This document shows, piece by piece, positions 26,478-36,993 of a stretch of DNA of 64,000 nt; the stretch's first letter is position 1; each line of letters begins with the position of its first letter. The position numbers and the translations under genes are program-made. A model generated the notes under the pieces. The model had not been told where the DNA came from and ran no database searches. It saw only the letters and a program-made list of their open reading frames with translations. This stretch comes from Mycolicibacterium aubagnense (GTDB taxonomy: Bacteria; Actinomycetota; Actinomycetes; Mycobacteriales; Mycobacteriaceae): the NCBI RefSeq assembly GCF_010730955.1, contig NZ_AP022577.1:4526001-4590000 (forward strand), given 5' to 3'.

Positions 26478-29400
26478 ATGGAGACATCTAAGGCGAGCGA
26501 AGCGACGGGATGTATAGAGTCGCCGGCAGTGCCGCCCGAGATTCCCGGTGTCCCTTCAGCTGTCGGCGTCGAATTGCCGCCCGGGCCAGTCCCCGGGCGG
26601 CCCTATTCGTTGCCGCTGGATTTGTTGGCAGAGCAGTACGGCCCGCTGTTCTACGCCGACTTCGGCGGCAGTCGACGGCTGTACGCCTGCTCGCTGGCAC
26701 TGGTCGACGAGCTCTGTGACGAGACCCGGTTCGTCAAAGGCCTCACCGATCGGTTGGCGCGATTCCGGCCGCTGGCCGGCAACGGGTTGTTCACCGCCTA
26801 CACCGGTGAGGATGGCTGGCAGCAGGCCCACGACCTGTTGATCCCGGGATTCAGCTTCAGTGGACTGCACAGCTATCACCCGGCGATGCTGGACATCAAT
26901 CGCCAGCTGCTCGAGCAGTGGGATGCGGCGGTCGGCGCGCACCCGGTTGACGTGGCCGGTGATCTGGCGAAGCTGGCCATGGACACCGTGGGCCTGGCCG
27001 GGTTCGGCGCCAGGTTCGACTCCTTTCAGCACGAGGGCCTTGCCGAAGTCCCCGCCAGTTTCGCGGCCGCGCTGAACCAGATTCTTGCCGGACCCAACGC
27101 CGACCAGGCGGTCTTCGAAGCCGAGCGAACCAACCTGTTCCGCTTCATCGCGGACCTGATCGCCGGCCACCGCGCAGGCGAGGCCGACCTCGACGATCTC
27201 CTGGTGCTGATGCTGCAGCCCGGTCCCGACGGGAAACCGATCCTCGACGACGACAGCATCCGCAACCAGATCGCCACGTTCATGGTCGCCGGGCAGGACA
27301 CCACGTCGACGGTGATGCCGACGGCGCTGTACAGCATTGTCAAGAACCCGGCGGTGCTGCACCACGCGCAGGCGGAGGCCGACGCGGTGTTCGGCCCCGA
27401 CGACGACCATGTGCCGGCATTCGACGAGATCGGCAAGCTCACCTACATCCGCCGGATCATCGACGAGACCCTGCGACTGTCCCCGCCGGTACGAGAATTC
27501 GACCGAATGGCATTGGCAGATACCGTCATCGGCGGCCAGTATCCCGTGCGGCGCGGTGAAGCGGTGACGGTGCTGACATCGTCATTGCACCGGCAACCGG
27601 AGTGGGGCGACAACGTCGAGATGTTCGACCCCGATCGGTTCGACACCGAACGAGCCGGGCAGCGTCCGGTCAACCTGTTCAAGCCGTTCGGGACCGGCGC
27701 ACGGTCCTGCATCGGCAGGCAGTTCGCGCTGCACGAAGCGACCATGGCGATCGCGACTCTGGTGCACCGCTACCGGTTCGTCGACGTCGAGCACTACACC
27801 CTGCGCACCCACAGCGACCTGCTGCGCAAGCCGGAGGGCTTCCATGTGCAGCTCATTCGTCGTACTCCCGGGGAACGGCGGCAAGCTGCCGCCGTCGTCA
27901 CCGCGGCGCCGGTGACCCAATCCCGAGTGGCGGTGCCGTCCGGGACGAAACTGCTTGTGCTGCATGGGTCGAACCTCGGAAACTGCCGATCGCTGGCTCA
28001 GCAGCTCGGTGACGAAGCCGTCGACCTCGGCTATGAAACGACCGTTGCTGCGTTGGATTCCGCGGCGGGCGCGCTGCCGGACCACGGGGCGGTGGTGATC
28101 GTCGCCGCGTCGTACAACGGGATGCCGACCGACGACGCCCGCGCATTCGTGGACTGGCTGGATGGAACGGCGGATCAGGTGCCGGCGGTGCCGTATGCGG
28201 TTCTCGGTGTCGGCGACCGCAACTGGGCCGAGACCTACATGGCGATACCCCGGCGCATCGATGCCCGGCTCGCGGAACTCGGTGCCACGCAACTTTTTCC
28301 GACGGCGGAAGCCGACACCTCGGGTGACTTCGCCGGGGCGGTGGAGGACTTCTCGGTGGCACTGTGGAATGCGCTCGGCGGTGTTTTCGGCGCTGTCGCC
28401 GCGGACGAACCCGTGGCCGAGGAGTCGCTCTACGACCTGCGCGCCATCGACGGACCGGTCACCGCAGCGATCGACGCCCGCTACCAGGTGCAGCCGGCCA
28501 CGGTGCTGGACAACATTCCGTTGGTGGACACCGGCTCCGAGTTCGGGCAGGACAAGCGGTTGATCCGCATCGCGCTGCCCGACGGAGTCGACTATCAGAC
28601 GGGCGATCACCTCACCGTGCTGCCGGACAACAGTCCCGCACTCGTCGACGAGGTCGCCGAACTGCTGGACCTGCGCCTCGATCGCCGGATCTCGATCAAT
28701 CCACGACGCAGCACGCGGCGGGCCATCCCGATCGACCGGGAAGTCACTGTGCGCGAACTGCTTACGCACTTCCTGGAACTCCGCAAGCCGGCCACCCGGA
28801 GCCAGCTGCTGCGGCTCGCTGCGGCGAACCCGTGCCCACCGGAACGTGCCGCGCTGACCGCATTGGCAGACGACCCCGAGGCCCGCGCGCTCAGCATCAC
28901 CGAGTGCCTCGTGGAGTTCCCGGCCACCCAGCTCAGCCGTGCGGAGCTGCTGGAACTCTTCGAACCGATGTCCCCACGCCATTACTCGATCGCGACGTCG
29001 TCGCGCCGGCGTGTCCGTGAAGTCGAGCTGGTGGTGGGCGTGCTCGAAGGGCCGGCCCGCTCCGGAACCGGTGTGTTCCGCGGCGTCTCATCCAGCTACC
29101 TCGCAGATGCGGTGCCAGGGCAGCAGATTCGGATGCGGGTGGACCCGGCCCGACAGGCTTTTCGCGCCGGTGCGGACCCGGCCCGCAACGTCATTCTGGT
29201 CAGTGCCGGCACCGGCGTCGCCCCGTTCCGTGGCTTCATCGGAGACCGCCTGGGCGCGCTGGAATCGGGAGAGCCGTTCACCGCAGCGCTGTGCTTCTTC
29301 GGTGTGCGGCACCCCGACGTGGACTACCTGTTCCGCAACGAGGCCGAAGACGCCGAGCGCCTCGGCATCGTCCGGATGCGGCCGGCGTTCTCCCGCGCCG

Positions 29401-29651
29401 GTGATGAGGTCAAGTACGTGCAGGACCGCATCGCTGCGGACGCCGACGAAGTCTGGGACATGCTCGGCAATCCGGACAACGACACCCACGTCTACGTGTG
29501 CGGCGACGGCGCCCAGATGGCGCCTGCCGTGCGCGCCGCGTTCCAGGACATCTACCGCAGCCGGACCGGCGCTGACGACGACGCGGCCCGCGCCTGGCTG
29601 GCCGGTCTGGTCAACACCGACCGCTATGTCGAGGACGTCTGGGCCGGGTAG
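26478..29651 (+). CDS. Self-sufficient cytochrome P450-reductase fusion, CYP102 (P450 BM3) type
   Basis: A 1057-residue fusion, close to the 1049 residues of P450 BM3. The P450 part (1-480) has the I-helix AGQDTTS, ExxR in ETLR and the heme loop PFGTGARSCIG with Cys411. The flavodoxin part begins near 489 (LLVLHGSNLGNC). The FAD part has RHYSIATSS near 834, the NADPH part has SAGTGVAPFRGF near 910, and it ends in DVWAG as BM3 does. CYP102 enzymes hydroxylate fatty acids near the omega end without partner proteins. It follows the EthA-like gene and overlaps the convergent permease by 28 bases. No CYP102 occurs in H37Rv to my knowledge. Confidence 0.93.
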   Translation: METSKASEATGCIESPAVPPEIPGVPSAVGVELPPGPVPGRPYSLPLDLLAEQYGPLFYADFGGSRRLYACSLALVDELCDETRFVKGLTDRLARFRPLAGNGLFTAYTGEDGWQQAHDLLIPGFSFSGLHSYHPAMLDINRQLLEQWDAAVGAHPVDVAGDLAKLAMDTVGLAGFGARFDSFQHEGLAEVPASFAAALNQILAGPNADQAVFEAERTNLFRFIADLIAGHRAGEADLDDLLVLMLQPGPDGKPILDDDSIRNQIATFMVAGQDTTSTVMPTALYSIVKNPAVLHHAQAEADAVFGPDDDHVPAFDEIGKLTYIRRIIDETLRLSPPVREFDRMALADTVIGGQYPVRRGEAVTVLTSSLHRQPEWGDNVEMFDPDRFDTERAGQRPVNLFKPFGTGARSCIGRQFALHEATMAIATLVHRYRFVDVEHYTLRTHSDLLRKPEGFHVQLIRRTPGERRQAAAVVTAAPVTQSRVAVPSGTKLLVLHGSNLGNCRSLAQQLGDEAVDLGYETTVAALDSAAGALPDHGAVVIVAASYNGMPTDDARAFVDWLDGTADQVPAVPYAVLGVGDRNWAETYMAIPRRIDARLAELGATQLFPTAEADTSGDFAGAVEDFSVALWNALGGVFGAVAADEPVAEESLYDLRAIDGPVTAAIDARYQVQPATVLDNIPLVDTGSEFGQDKRLIRIALPDGVDYQTGDHLTVLPDNSPALVDEVAELLDLRLDRRISINPRRSTRRAIPIDREVTVRELLTHFLELRKPATRSQLLRLAAANPCPPERAALTALADDPEARALSITECLVEFPATQLSRAELLELFEPMSPRHYSIATSSRRRVREVELVVGVLEGPARSGTGVFRGVSSSYLADAVPGQQIRMRVDPARQAFRAGADPARNVILVSAGTGVAPFRGFIGDRLGALESGEPFTAALCFFGVRHPDVDYLFRNEAEDAERLGIVRMRPAFSRAGDEVKYVQDRIAADADEVWDMLGNPDNDTHVYVCGDGAQMAPAVRAAFQDIYRSRTGADDDAARAWLAGLVNTDRYVEDVWAG

Positions 29652-30922
29652 CGAGTCCCGTCGCGGAGGGCCGTCAGCCCTCGCATGCCGTGGTAGATCA
29701 CCAGTGCCGCAACGGAACCGAGCGCGATACCGGTGAATGTCAGTGGCCCGGCGTGCCAGGTGAAATCGGCGATACCGATGATGAGCGGTATCGCGGCGGT
29801 CATCTGGTTGATCGGCTGGGAGAAATCCACCCGGTTGGTCAGCCAGATCCGCACGCCGAGGATGCCGACCAGGCCGTACAGGACGATCGTCGCCCCGCCC
29901 AGCACACCCGGTGGAATGGCGGAGATCGCGGCTCCGACCTTGGGGCACAACGACAATACGACAGCCACTGCGGCAGCCACCCAGTATGCGGCGGTGGAGT
30001 AGACGCGCGTTGCGGCCATCACTCCGATGTTCTCCGCGTAGGTGGTGGTGGCCGAACCGCCGCCGGCGCCGGCCAGCACGGTGGCCACCCCGTCAGCCGC
30101 CAGCGCCCGCCCCATCAGTGGATTCAGGTCCTTCCTGGTCATCTGGCCCACGGATTTCACATGCCCGATGTTCTCGGCGATAAGCGCGATGACCGCCGGC
30201 AGGAACATCGGCAGGACCGCCAGACTGAACGACGGACTGCGGAATTCGGGCAGCCCGATCCACGGGGCAGCCGCGATGGTTGTCGTATCGACCTCACCGA
30301 GGGCCAGCGCCAGCAGGTAACCGATGACCACCGCCAGAAAGATGGCCAGCCGGCCGATGATGCCCCGGAAGAATGCGAGCGTCGCGACCAGCAGCACCAG
30401 CGTCACCAGGCCGACCAGCGGTCCCTTCTCGAAATTGTGCTTTGCCGCGGGGGCCAGGTTGAACCCGATGAGCGCGACGATCGCACCGGTGACCACCGGC
30501 GGCAACGTGAGATCCAGCCAATGCGTGCCGACCAGATGCACCACCGCGCCGACCAGGATCAGCAGCAGACCCACGGCGATCAGACCACCGAGCGCACTGC
30601 CGCTTCCGTGTGCGGCGGTCGCGGCCGTCACCGGCGCGATCACCGCGAAGCTCGACCCGAGATAGCTCGGCAGCCGGTTTCCGGTGATCAGCAGGAACGC
30701 GATGGTGCCGATACCGGAGAACAACAGCGTGGTGGCGGGCGGGAAACCGGTCAGCACCGGCACCAAGAAGGTGGCGCCGAACATGGCCACCACATGCTGG
30801 GCACCGATACCGATGGTGCGCGGCCAGCTGAGCCGTTCGTCGGGGGCGACGACAGCGGCGTCCGGTCCGACCGGCGTCCAGGAGAGGGGAACCATCCGGT
30901 CATATTGCCGGACGGGGCTCAT
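29624..30922 (-). CDS. NCS2 nucleobase permease (UraA/xanthine-uracil type)
   Basis: A 432-residue permease with 14 predicted membrane segments. QHVVAMFGATFLVPVLTG in TM1 and the NCS2 signature ENIGHVKSVG...ENIGVMAATRVYS fit UraA-type uracil/xanthine:H+ symporters. The Glu of the first AENIG is the substrate-binding Glu of UraA. A second in-frame ATG at 30895 is possible. It is the last of three minus-strand genes (DUF1697, methyltransferase, permease) and overlaps the convergent P450 gene by 28 bases. With the PucR regulator nearby, a purine link is conceivable but unproven. Confidence 0.9.
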   Translation of the reverse strand: MSPVRQYDRMVPLSWTPVGPDAAVVAPDERLSWPRTIGIGAQHVVAMFGATFLVPVLTGFPPATTLLFSGIGTIAFLLITGNRLPSYLGSSFAVIAPVTAATAAHGSGSALGGLIAVGLLLILVGAVVHLVGTHWLDLTLPPVVTGAIVALIGFNLAPAAKHNFEKGPLVGLVTLVLLVATLAFFRGIIGRLAIFLAVVIGYLLALALGEVDTTTIAAAPWIGLPEFRSPSFSLAVLPMFLPAVIALIAENIGHVKSVGQMTRKDLNPLMGRALAADGVATVLAGAGGGSATTTYAENIGVMAATRVYSTAAYWVAAAVAVVLSLCPKVGAAISAIPPGVLGGATIVLYGLVGILGVRIWLTNRVDFSQPINQMTAAIPLIIGIADFTWHAGPLTFTGIALGSVAALVIYHGMRGLTALRDGTRYPAQTSST

Positions 30923-30957
30923 ATTCGCTGTCTGTCAGCGCATTCGGCGCGATGCGA

Positions 30958-31787
30958 CTAGCCGAACTCCAGCAGCGTCATTGCGGGGCGCACCGGGTCG
31001 AGCAGCGGAGTCCGTTGTGCCGTTCGCATGATGGCGTTGAGCAGCCGGCTGCGAGTGGCGGGGGACTCGACGTCGTGGACCGCCCGAATTCCCGGGATGG
31101 TGTCGACCAATCGCGCGGCCTGGCTTGCCGACAGGGTGAACGGCATCGGAGGCACCCGGTAGCGCAAGGAGGTCCGCATTCCGCGTCCGACCAGTCGGGC
31201 GAAGAGTGCGGGCGGCGAATCGAACATCATCCGTCCGCCCGGAAACCGTTTGGCGCACTCGGCGATCAGTCCCAGCGACTCTTCGGGCTGCAGGTACATC
31301 AGCAGGCCTTCGGCGGTGATGAAGACGCCTTCGGTGACGTCAACCTGATCCATCCAGCTGTAGTCCAACGCCGACTGTGCGCACACCGAAACCCGGTCCG
31401 AAGGGGGGAGCAGCTTGCTGCGGACCTCGATCATCGGCGGTAGATCAACTGTCAGCCAACGGAATTCGGTACCGACATCGCTGGCGGAGATGCGGTAGAA
31501 GCTGGTCTGCAGACCTTCGGCCAGCGCCACCACAGTGGCCTTCGGGTGGTCGCGCAGATAATCGTGGGTGGCGCGGTCGAACGCCAACGCGCGCATCGCC
31601 ATGTCGGGGCGTCGCGAATAACCGAACTTGGCGAAATCGAAGTCGATGCGGTCCACCAGTTCGACCGCGACCGGATCGTCGATGATGCCGTCGGGTCGGC
31701 GCGCTTCGCTGGCCCGGACCTGCAGGGTCATCAGCGCCGTCTCGGAGACCCCGGTCAGCGTGCTGCCGTCGATCTTCTGCGGTGAAC

Positions 31788-31791
<4 letters not shown>
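30958..31791 (-). CDS. omt: PPM/LCMT-family O-methyltransferase (Rv1153c-like)
   Basis: A 277-residue SAM-dependent methyltransferase of the leucine carboxyl methyltransferase/PpmS-like group: LTGVSETALMTLQVRASEA N-terminus, ATVVALAEGLQTSF motif region, VDLPPMIEVR and FITAEGLLMYL. The family methylates carboxylates or polyketide-like hydroxyls; the substrate is unknown. Size and place match Rv1153c (omt, 275 residues). Its ATG overlaps the stop of the DUF1697 gene (ATGA), and it is followed after 35 bases by the permease gene, so the three form one minus-strand unit. Confidence 0.85.
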
Positions 31792-32807
<1,016 letters not shown>

Positions 32808-32826
32808 ACGCGCTACTGTGGCGTCC

Positions 32827-33015
32827 ATGGCCGAGAACTCCGACGAAGGTTCAGCATCGCCCGACGAGACCAAGCGGAAGTTCCGCGAGGCGCTCGAACG
32901 CAAGAAGGCCGGTTCTGCCGGCACCGCCGCCCAGCAGGATCGCGGGGCCAAGCAGTCCAAGTCGCACGGCGCGGTCGGCGGCGGTCGGCGGGAGTTCCGC
33001 CGCAAGAGCGGCTAG
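32827..33015 (+). CDS. DUF5302 small basic protein
   Basis: A 62-residue, charged and Lys/Arg-rich protein without Cys, signal or membrane segments (DETKRKFREALERKK in the middle, RREFRRKSG at the end). It matches the actinobacterial DUF5302 family, which has no assigned function, and stands where H37Rv has the small gene Rv1155A. The stop overlaps the end of the convergent acyltransferase gene by 4 bases. Its charge pattern suggests an intrinsically disordered nucleic-acid- or ribosome-associated protein, which is inference. Confidence 0.8.
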   Translation: MAENSDEGSASPDETKRKFREALERKKAGSAGTAAQQDRGAKQSKSHGAVGGGRREFRRKSG

Positions 33016-34295
33016 TCCCGGGCCAGCGCCCGCGCCGCCACCAACGCGGCCAGCATCACCGAAACACACTGCAAGCCGGTGCCTTTCAGGCCCCAGCCGA
33101 CCGACGCCAGCGTCGCTGCGCCGGCGACCATCAACAGTGTGCCGACGGCGGCGCTCCGCCAACCGGGTGCCGAGACCCGGCCGCCGTCCCAGAGCGGTAG
33201 CGGATTGTTCTCCAGCGGGCGCAGCAGCAGGAAGAGCCCGGCGACCAGGATGGCCATGAGCGTCACCTGGTAAACACTCAGCACGAGGAAGTGCGGCCGG
33301 CCGGGGTAGCGGGGCAGGCCCGCCAGGTCGAAGGCCAGGTGCATGCCGAGCAGAGCAGGCATGTGCCAGAGGTACAGCGTCATGGCGCCGGTGTTGCCGA
33401 TCACGGCGAAGCGCCACACCTGGGGCCGGGTGGCCCAGCGGCTGATGGCCGGGATGGCGGCAATGGCGAACGCGCACATCATGATTGCGTGCCCGGCGAG
33501 CAGCAGTGACGGCGGCGTCATGTTCTTGATGTGCTGCGTCTCGATGCCGACCAGGCTCAGCTCATAGGGGCCGACCCAGACCATCGCGACATTGACGGCC
33601 AGCATGGCCAAGCCGACGCGCAGCGCGGTGGTGGGCGTCAGGAGGCCGCGGCGGTATGCCACCCCGAACATGCCGGGGATCAGCCACACCACGAAGTTCA
33701 CATAACCCAGCGCCGACCAGGAGTGGTCGTTGATGCGGATGGCGTCGACCAGCGCGACCAGGGCGTAGGTACCGGCCACCGACGCGACGAGCCGGCCGAG
33801 AGTGGTTATCCGGAGCAGTAACGGCACCGCGGCGAGCACCAGGACGTACGCGCCCAGGAACCACAGCAGTTGGATGCTGATGCCGGCGACGGGCTCGTAG
33901 ACGTGGACCGGCAGCAGCGGTTTCAGCATCAGGAGCGCCCCGGCCCAGAACGCCAGGTAGTAGAACACCGGCCGGTACAGGCGGGTGCAGCGCTTGAGCA
34001 GCCAACCGCCCCAGCTCATCCCACTGCGGTACGAGGCGGCCGAGGCCGCGACGCCGGCGAAGAAGAACAGCGGCATGATCTGGAAAATCCAGGTCAGGGC
34101 TTGGAACGCCACTGACGTGGTGAGCAGGTTGCCCCACCGGAACACGTCGTGCTCGATCATGCTGGTGGCCATGATGGTGTGACCGGCGACCACGCCGATC
34201 AGCGAGACGATGCGGATGACGTCGATGGCGCGGTCACGGTCGGCCGGTGTGCGCTGCGCGATTTCGGCAGCAGAAGGGAAGACGCGGGTGGTCAT
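33012..34295 (-). CDS. Acyltransferase family 3 membrane protein
   Basis: A 427-residue integral membrane protein with 10 or more helices. The N-terminal RAIDVIRIVSLIGVVAGH with its conserved His and the MPLFFFAGVAASAASYRSG block define the acyltransferase_3 family. That family moves acyl groups (acetyl, succinyl) to sugars, glycans or lipids at the membrane. The target is unknown. It is an extra gene between the Rv1155A and Rv1156 homologues. It lies downstream of the MFS gene on the same strand with 44 bases between, and may be cotranscribed with it. Confidence 0.85.
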   Translation of the reverse strand: MTTRVFPSAAEIAQRTPADRDRAIDVIRIVSLIGVVAGHTIMATSMIEHDVFRWGNLLTTSVAFQALTWIFQIMPLFFFAGVAASAASYRSGMSWGGWLLKRCTRLYRPVFYYLAFWAGALLMLKPLLPVHVYEPVAGISIQLLWFLGAYVLVLAAVPLLLRITTLGRLVASVAGTYALVALVDAIRINDHSWSALGYVNFVVWLIPGMFGVAYRRGLLTPTTALRVGLAMLAVNVAMVWVGPYELSLVGIETQHIKNMTPPSLLLAGHAIMMCAFAIAAIPAISRWATRPQVWRFAVIGNTGAMTLYLWHMPALLGMHLAFDLAGLPRYPGRPHFLVLSVYQVTLMAILVAGLFLLLRPLENNPLPLWDGGRVSAPGWRSAAVGTLLMVAGAATLASVGWGLKGTGLQCVSVMLAALVAARALARD

Positions 34296-34339
34296 GCCTT
34301 CGAACGTAAGGGGCGGACCCCTAGGTAGTGCTACTCAAA

Positions 34340-35560
34340 TTACGCTGACCTGCGACGTTCCTGCCAGAGGACAGCGGCCAGGCAGACGGCCGCCAGGACC
34401 GCGATGATGACCGCGAAGCTGACCCCGGCAGCCTGCAGGCCCCAGCGTTGGGCGGCGAAGCCGAGGCCGACCACCGGCAGCGAGATGGCCACATAGGCCA
34501 CCACGAAGTACGTCGAACTGACTTCTGCGCGCCGCTCGGTCGCGGTGCCTTCGACAACGGCCGCCAAGCCACGGCTGAAGCTGATGCCCTGCCCGACGCC
34601 TGCCACGACAGCGGCGGTCAGTAGCCCCACCAGCGACGAAAGTTGCAGTGCCACAGCCAGAATCGCCATGCCCGCGACCAGGATGGCGCACCCCAATGCG
34701 ACGGCCCGTGGGGGATGGAGGCGACGGCCGGCCAGCTGAGCGGCAGCCGAGGCGGCGAAGATCGACGCTGCGACCGCGCCGCCGACGGCGTGATTGTCGA
34801 TGCCGATCACGCTGCTGACGAACGCCGGTGCCACCGCCGTGAACAGGCCCATCACCGCGAACCCGGCGAATGCGGCCGTGGCCGCGAGGACGAACGTCGC
34901 CCGGACTTCGACGGGGACCGACAATCGCTGGAAGCCGATCCGGCCCGTAAGGCTCGAGGTCTCCGGGACCAGCCACACCGCCCCGATCGCCAGCACCGCC
35001 AACACGATGTGCACGAGGAACGGCAGCTGCAACGGGTGCGGCGCGTACTGCACCAGCAGGCCGGCCAGGACCGGGCCGGCGCCCAGCCCGCCGATATTGG
35101 CGATGGTGGCGCCGGCCGCGGCCTGCTCGCGACGGTCCTCCGGCACCGACTCGACGACGGCGGCCGTCGCGGTGCCGGTGAAGATGCCTGCCGACAGCCC
35201 GGACAGCAGCCGGCCCAGGAGCAGCAACGGCACGCTGTCGGCGGTGAGGAAGACGACGGCGCTGGCGATGGCGGCGATGGCCCCGGCGATCAGCACCGGC
35301 CGTCGGCCGACGGCGTCAGACCAGCCGCCGAACAGCAGCAGCGCGGCCAGCACCCCGAGGGCGTAGGCCGAGAAGATGACCGTCGTCGTCAGGACCGCGA
35401 AGTGCAGGTTGTGGGCGTACAGCGCGTAGATCGGCGTCGGCAGCGTGGTGCCGAGCATGATGGCGGCGAAGGCATAGGCCAGCAGCGGGAAACCTAGGCG
35501 CGAGGTCACCGTTCGAGTTTGAAGCACGGGTAGGGCAACACCGTCGCGGCCCGCTGGCAT
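34340..35560 (-). CDS. MFS transporter, DHA1-like
   Basis: A 406-residue, 12-helix MFS carrier. GGWSDAVGRRPVLIAG is the canonical loop 2-3 motif. Its start lies 3 bases after the stop of the XRE-cupin gene, so the regulator and transporter are one operon. A GTG at 35509 is an alternative start. With the divergent class II aldolase and DHDPS-like genes it may import the compound they degrade, or export it. The substrate is unknown. Confidence 0.82.
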   Translation of the reverse strand: MPAGRDGVALPVLQTRTVTSRLGFPLLAYAFAAIMLGTTLPTPIYALYAHNLHFAVLTTTVIFSAYALGVLAALLLFGGWSDAVGRRPVLIAGAIAAIASAVVFLTADSVPLLLLGRLLSGLSAGIFTGTATAAVVESVPEDRREQAAAGATIANIGGLGAGPVLAGLLVQYAPHPLQLPFLVHIVLAVLAIGAVWLVPETSSLTGRIGFQRLSVPVEVRATFVLAATAAFAGFAVMGLFTAVAPAFVSSVIGIDNHAVGGAVAASIFAASAAAQLAGRRLHPPRAVALGCAILVAGMAILAVALQLSSLVGLLTAAVVAGVGQGISFSRGLAAVVEGTATERRAEVSSTYFVVAYVAISLPVVGLGFAAQRWGLQAAGVSFAVIIAVLAAVCLAAVLWQERRRSA

Positions 35561-35563
35561 TCC

Positions 35564-36085
35564 TCAGCGGCCCGGCGCGGGGGACGTCACGACGATCACT
35601 ACGGCGGACTCGTCGCCGACCTGGCGCAGCTTGTGCTGCGTGGCCGCGTCGAAATAGGCGCAGTCACCTGCGGCCAGCTCCACAAGACGGCCGTCGTAAT
35701 TGAGCTCAACGATCCCGGAGTGGACGAACACGAACTCCTGGCCAGGATGCGTGGGGTGCGCATGGGTGGCGAACTGGCGGCCCGGGCGCACCAGGAACGG
35801 TGACATGGCCTTGCCCAGCATGCCCGCCGCGATGGCGTGATTGCGAACGGCTCCGCGGTCGGACGCGCGCTCGACGGTGAAGGTGCTGACTTCGGGATCG
35901 TCGGAAAAGAGTTGTGCCACATCGACATCGAGCGTTCGTGAGATTTTGAGCGCGGCGGCGATCGACGGCACGCTCTGGCCGCGCTCGACCTTCGACAGAT
36001 AGCTCTTGGTCAGCCCGGTGCCGGCTGCCAGCTCTTCCAGCGTCATCCCGCGTTGCCGGCGCACCGCACGCAACAAGCCACTCAC
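35564..36085 (-). CDS. XRE-family regulator with C-terminal cupin
   Basis: About 173 residues from the GTG at 36085. A lambda-repressor-like helix-turn-helix (TLEELAAGTGLTKSYLSKVERG, in two parts around residues 14-36) is followed by a cupin barrel (about 95-165) with HAHPTHPGQEFVFVHSG. This HTH-cupin layout is found in regulators sensing small metabolites (PuuR, SutR type). A longer in-frame reading would run through the operator region and is rejected. Half-sites TGACACA/TGTGTCA just upstream are candidate operators for self-control and for the divergent aldolase operon. Confidence 0.87.
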   Translation of the reverse strand: MSGLLRAVRRQRGMTLEELAAGTGLTKSYLSKVERGQSVPSIAAALKISRTLDVDVAQLFSDDPEVSTFTVERASDRGAVRNHAIAAGMLGKAMSPFLVRPGRQFATHAHPTHPGQEFVFVHSGIVELNYDGRLVELAAGDCAYFDAATQHKLRQVGDESAVVIVVTSPAPGR

Positions 36086-36103
36086 GCCGCTCAGGGTATC
36101 GCA

Positions 36104-36147
36104 TTGACTGTATGACACATTGTGTCTTATGGTCTGCAATGTGTCAT
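36104..36147 (+). promoter_or_regulatory. Promoter of the aldolase operon with three TGTGTCA-type half-sites
   Basis: TTGACT (36104-36109) and TATGGT (36128-36133) make a plausible sigma-A promoter at 18-base spacing. Between and after them lie GACACA-T-TGTGTC (36114-36126) and a further AATGTGTCAT at 36138-36147, which pairs with ATGACACATT at 36112-36121. The half-sites cover the promoter, as for repression by the divergent XRE-cupin protein. Confidence 0.6.
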
Positions 36148-36185
36148 TGGAGCGCGGCCACGCGCCGAAGTCGAGGGGAGACCGA

Positions 36186-36971
36186 ATGACCGACACCATG
36201 CATGCCTCCAAGGGTGAACTGATGCAGCGCGCCGAAGACGGATTGAACCGTCACATCGCGGAGTCCGGGCTGAGCGTCCGCGAAAAGCTGGCTCTGACGT
36301 GCCGGGCGCTGTTCGACGCTGGACATGACTCGGGCCTGGCCGGGCAGATCACCGCCCGCGCCGAGGAACCGGGCACCTACTACACGCAGCGGCTCGGGCT
36401 GGGCTTCGACGAGATCACCGCGGGCAACCTGCTGCTCGTCGACGAAGATCTCAATGTGCTGCGCGGTGACGGAATGGCCAACCCCGCCAACCGTTTTCAC
36501 TCCTGGATCTACCGGGCCCGGCCGGACGTGACCTGCATCGTGCACACGCATCCGTTCCACGTCGCGGCGCTGTCGATGCTCGAAGTTCCCTTGATCGTCT
36601 CGCAGATGGACATCGCCCCGCTGTATGACGACTGCGCCTTCCTGGCGGACTGGCCGGGCGTGCCCGTGGGCAACGAAGAAGGCGAGATCATCTCCGGCGC
36701 GCTGGGGGACAAGAAGGCGATCCTGTTGGCCCATCACGGCCAGGTGGTGGCCGGCGCCAGCGTCGAGGAAGCCTGCTCACTGGCCATGCTCATCGAGCGG
36801 GGCGCCAAGCTCCAGCTGGCTGCCATGGCTGCCGGCACCATCGCTCCGCTGCCGGACCGGCTGGCTCGCGAGGCGCACGACTGGACGCTGACGCCCAAGC
36901 GCAGCGTCGCCAACTTCGCGTACTACGCGCGGCGCGCACTGGTGCGCCACCCCGACGCGCTCGATCACTGA
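36186..36971 (+). CDS. Class II aldolase/adducin-family protein
   Basis: A 261-residue class II aldolase. The zinc site is formed by HTHPFH (about residues 119-124) and the His pair in LLAHHGQVV (about 182-190), with the usual Glu further on. Members cleave or epimerise sugar phosphates or decarboxylate hydroxy acids. GAGGGGAG lies before the ATG. It is followed by a DHDPS-family lyase after 22 bases and driven from a promoter shared with an XRE-cupin regulator. Together they probably degrade a sugar acid or hydroxy acid; the exact substrate cannot be read. Confidence 0.85.
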   Translation: MTDTMHASKGELMQRAEDGLNRHIAESGLSVREKLALTCRALFDAGHDSGLAGQITARAEEPGTYYTQRLGLGFDEITAGNLLLVDEDLNVLRGDGMANPANRFHSWIYRARPDVTCIVHTHPFHVAALSMLEVPLIVSQMDIAPLYDDCAFLADWPGVPVGNEEGEIISGALGDKKAILLAHHGQVVAGASVEEACSLAMLIERGAKLQLAAMAAGTIAPLPDRLAREAHDWTLTPKRSVANFAYYARRALVRHPDALDH

Positions 36972-36993
36972 CCACCCAGAAAGGAATGACCCC

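Noticed and set aside
36086..36211. 42-codon N-terminal extension of the XRE-cupin gene
   Set aside because: It would run through the promoter and half-sites of the divergent aldolase operon and overlap its coding start.
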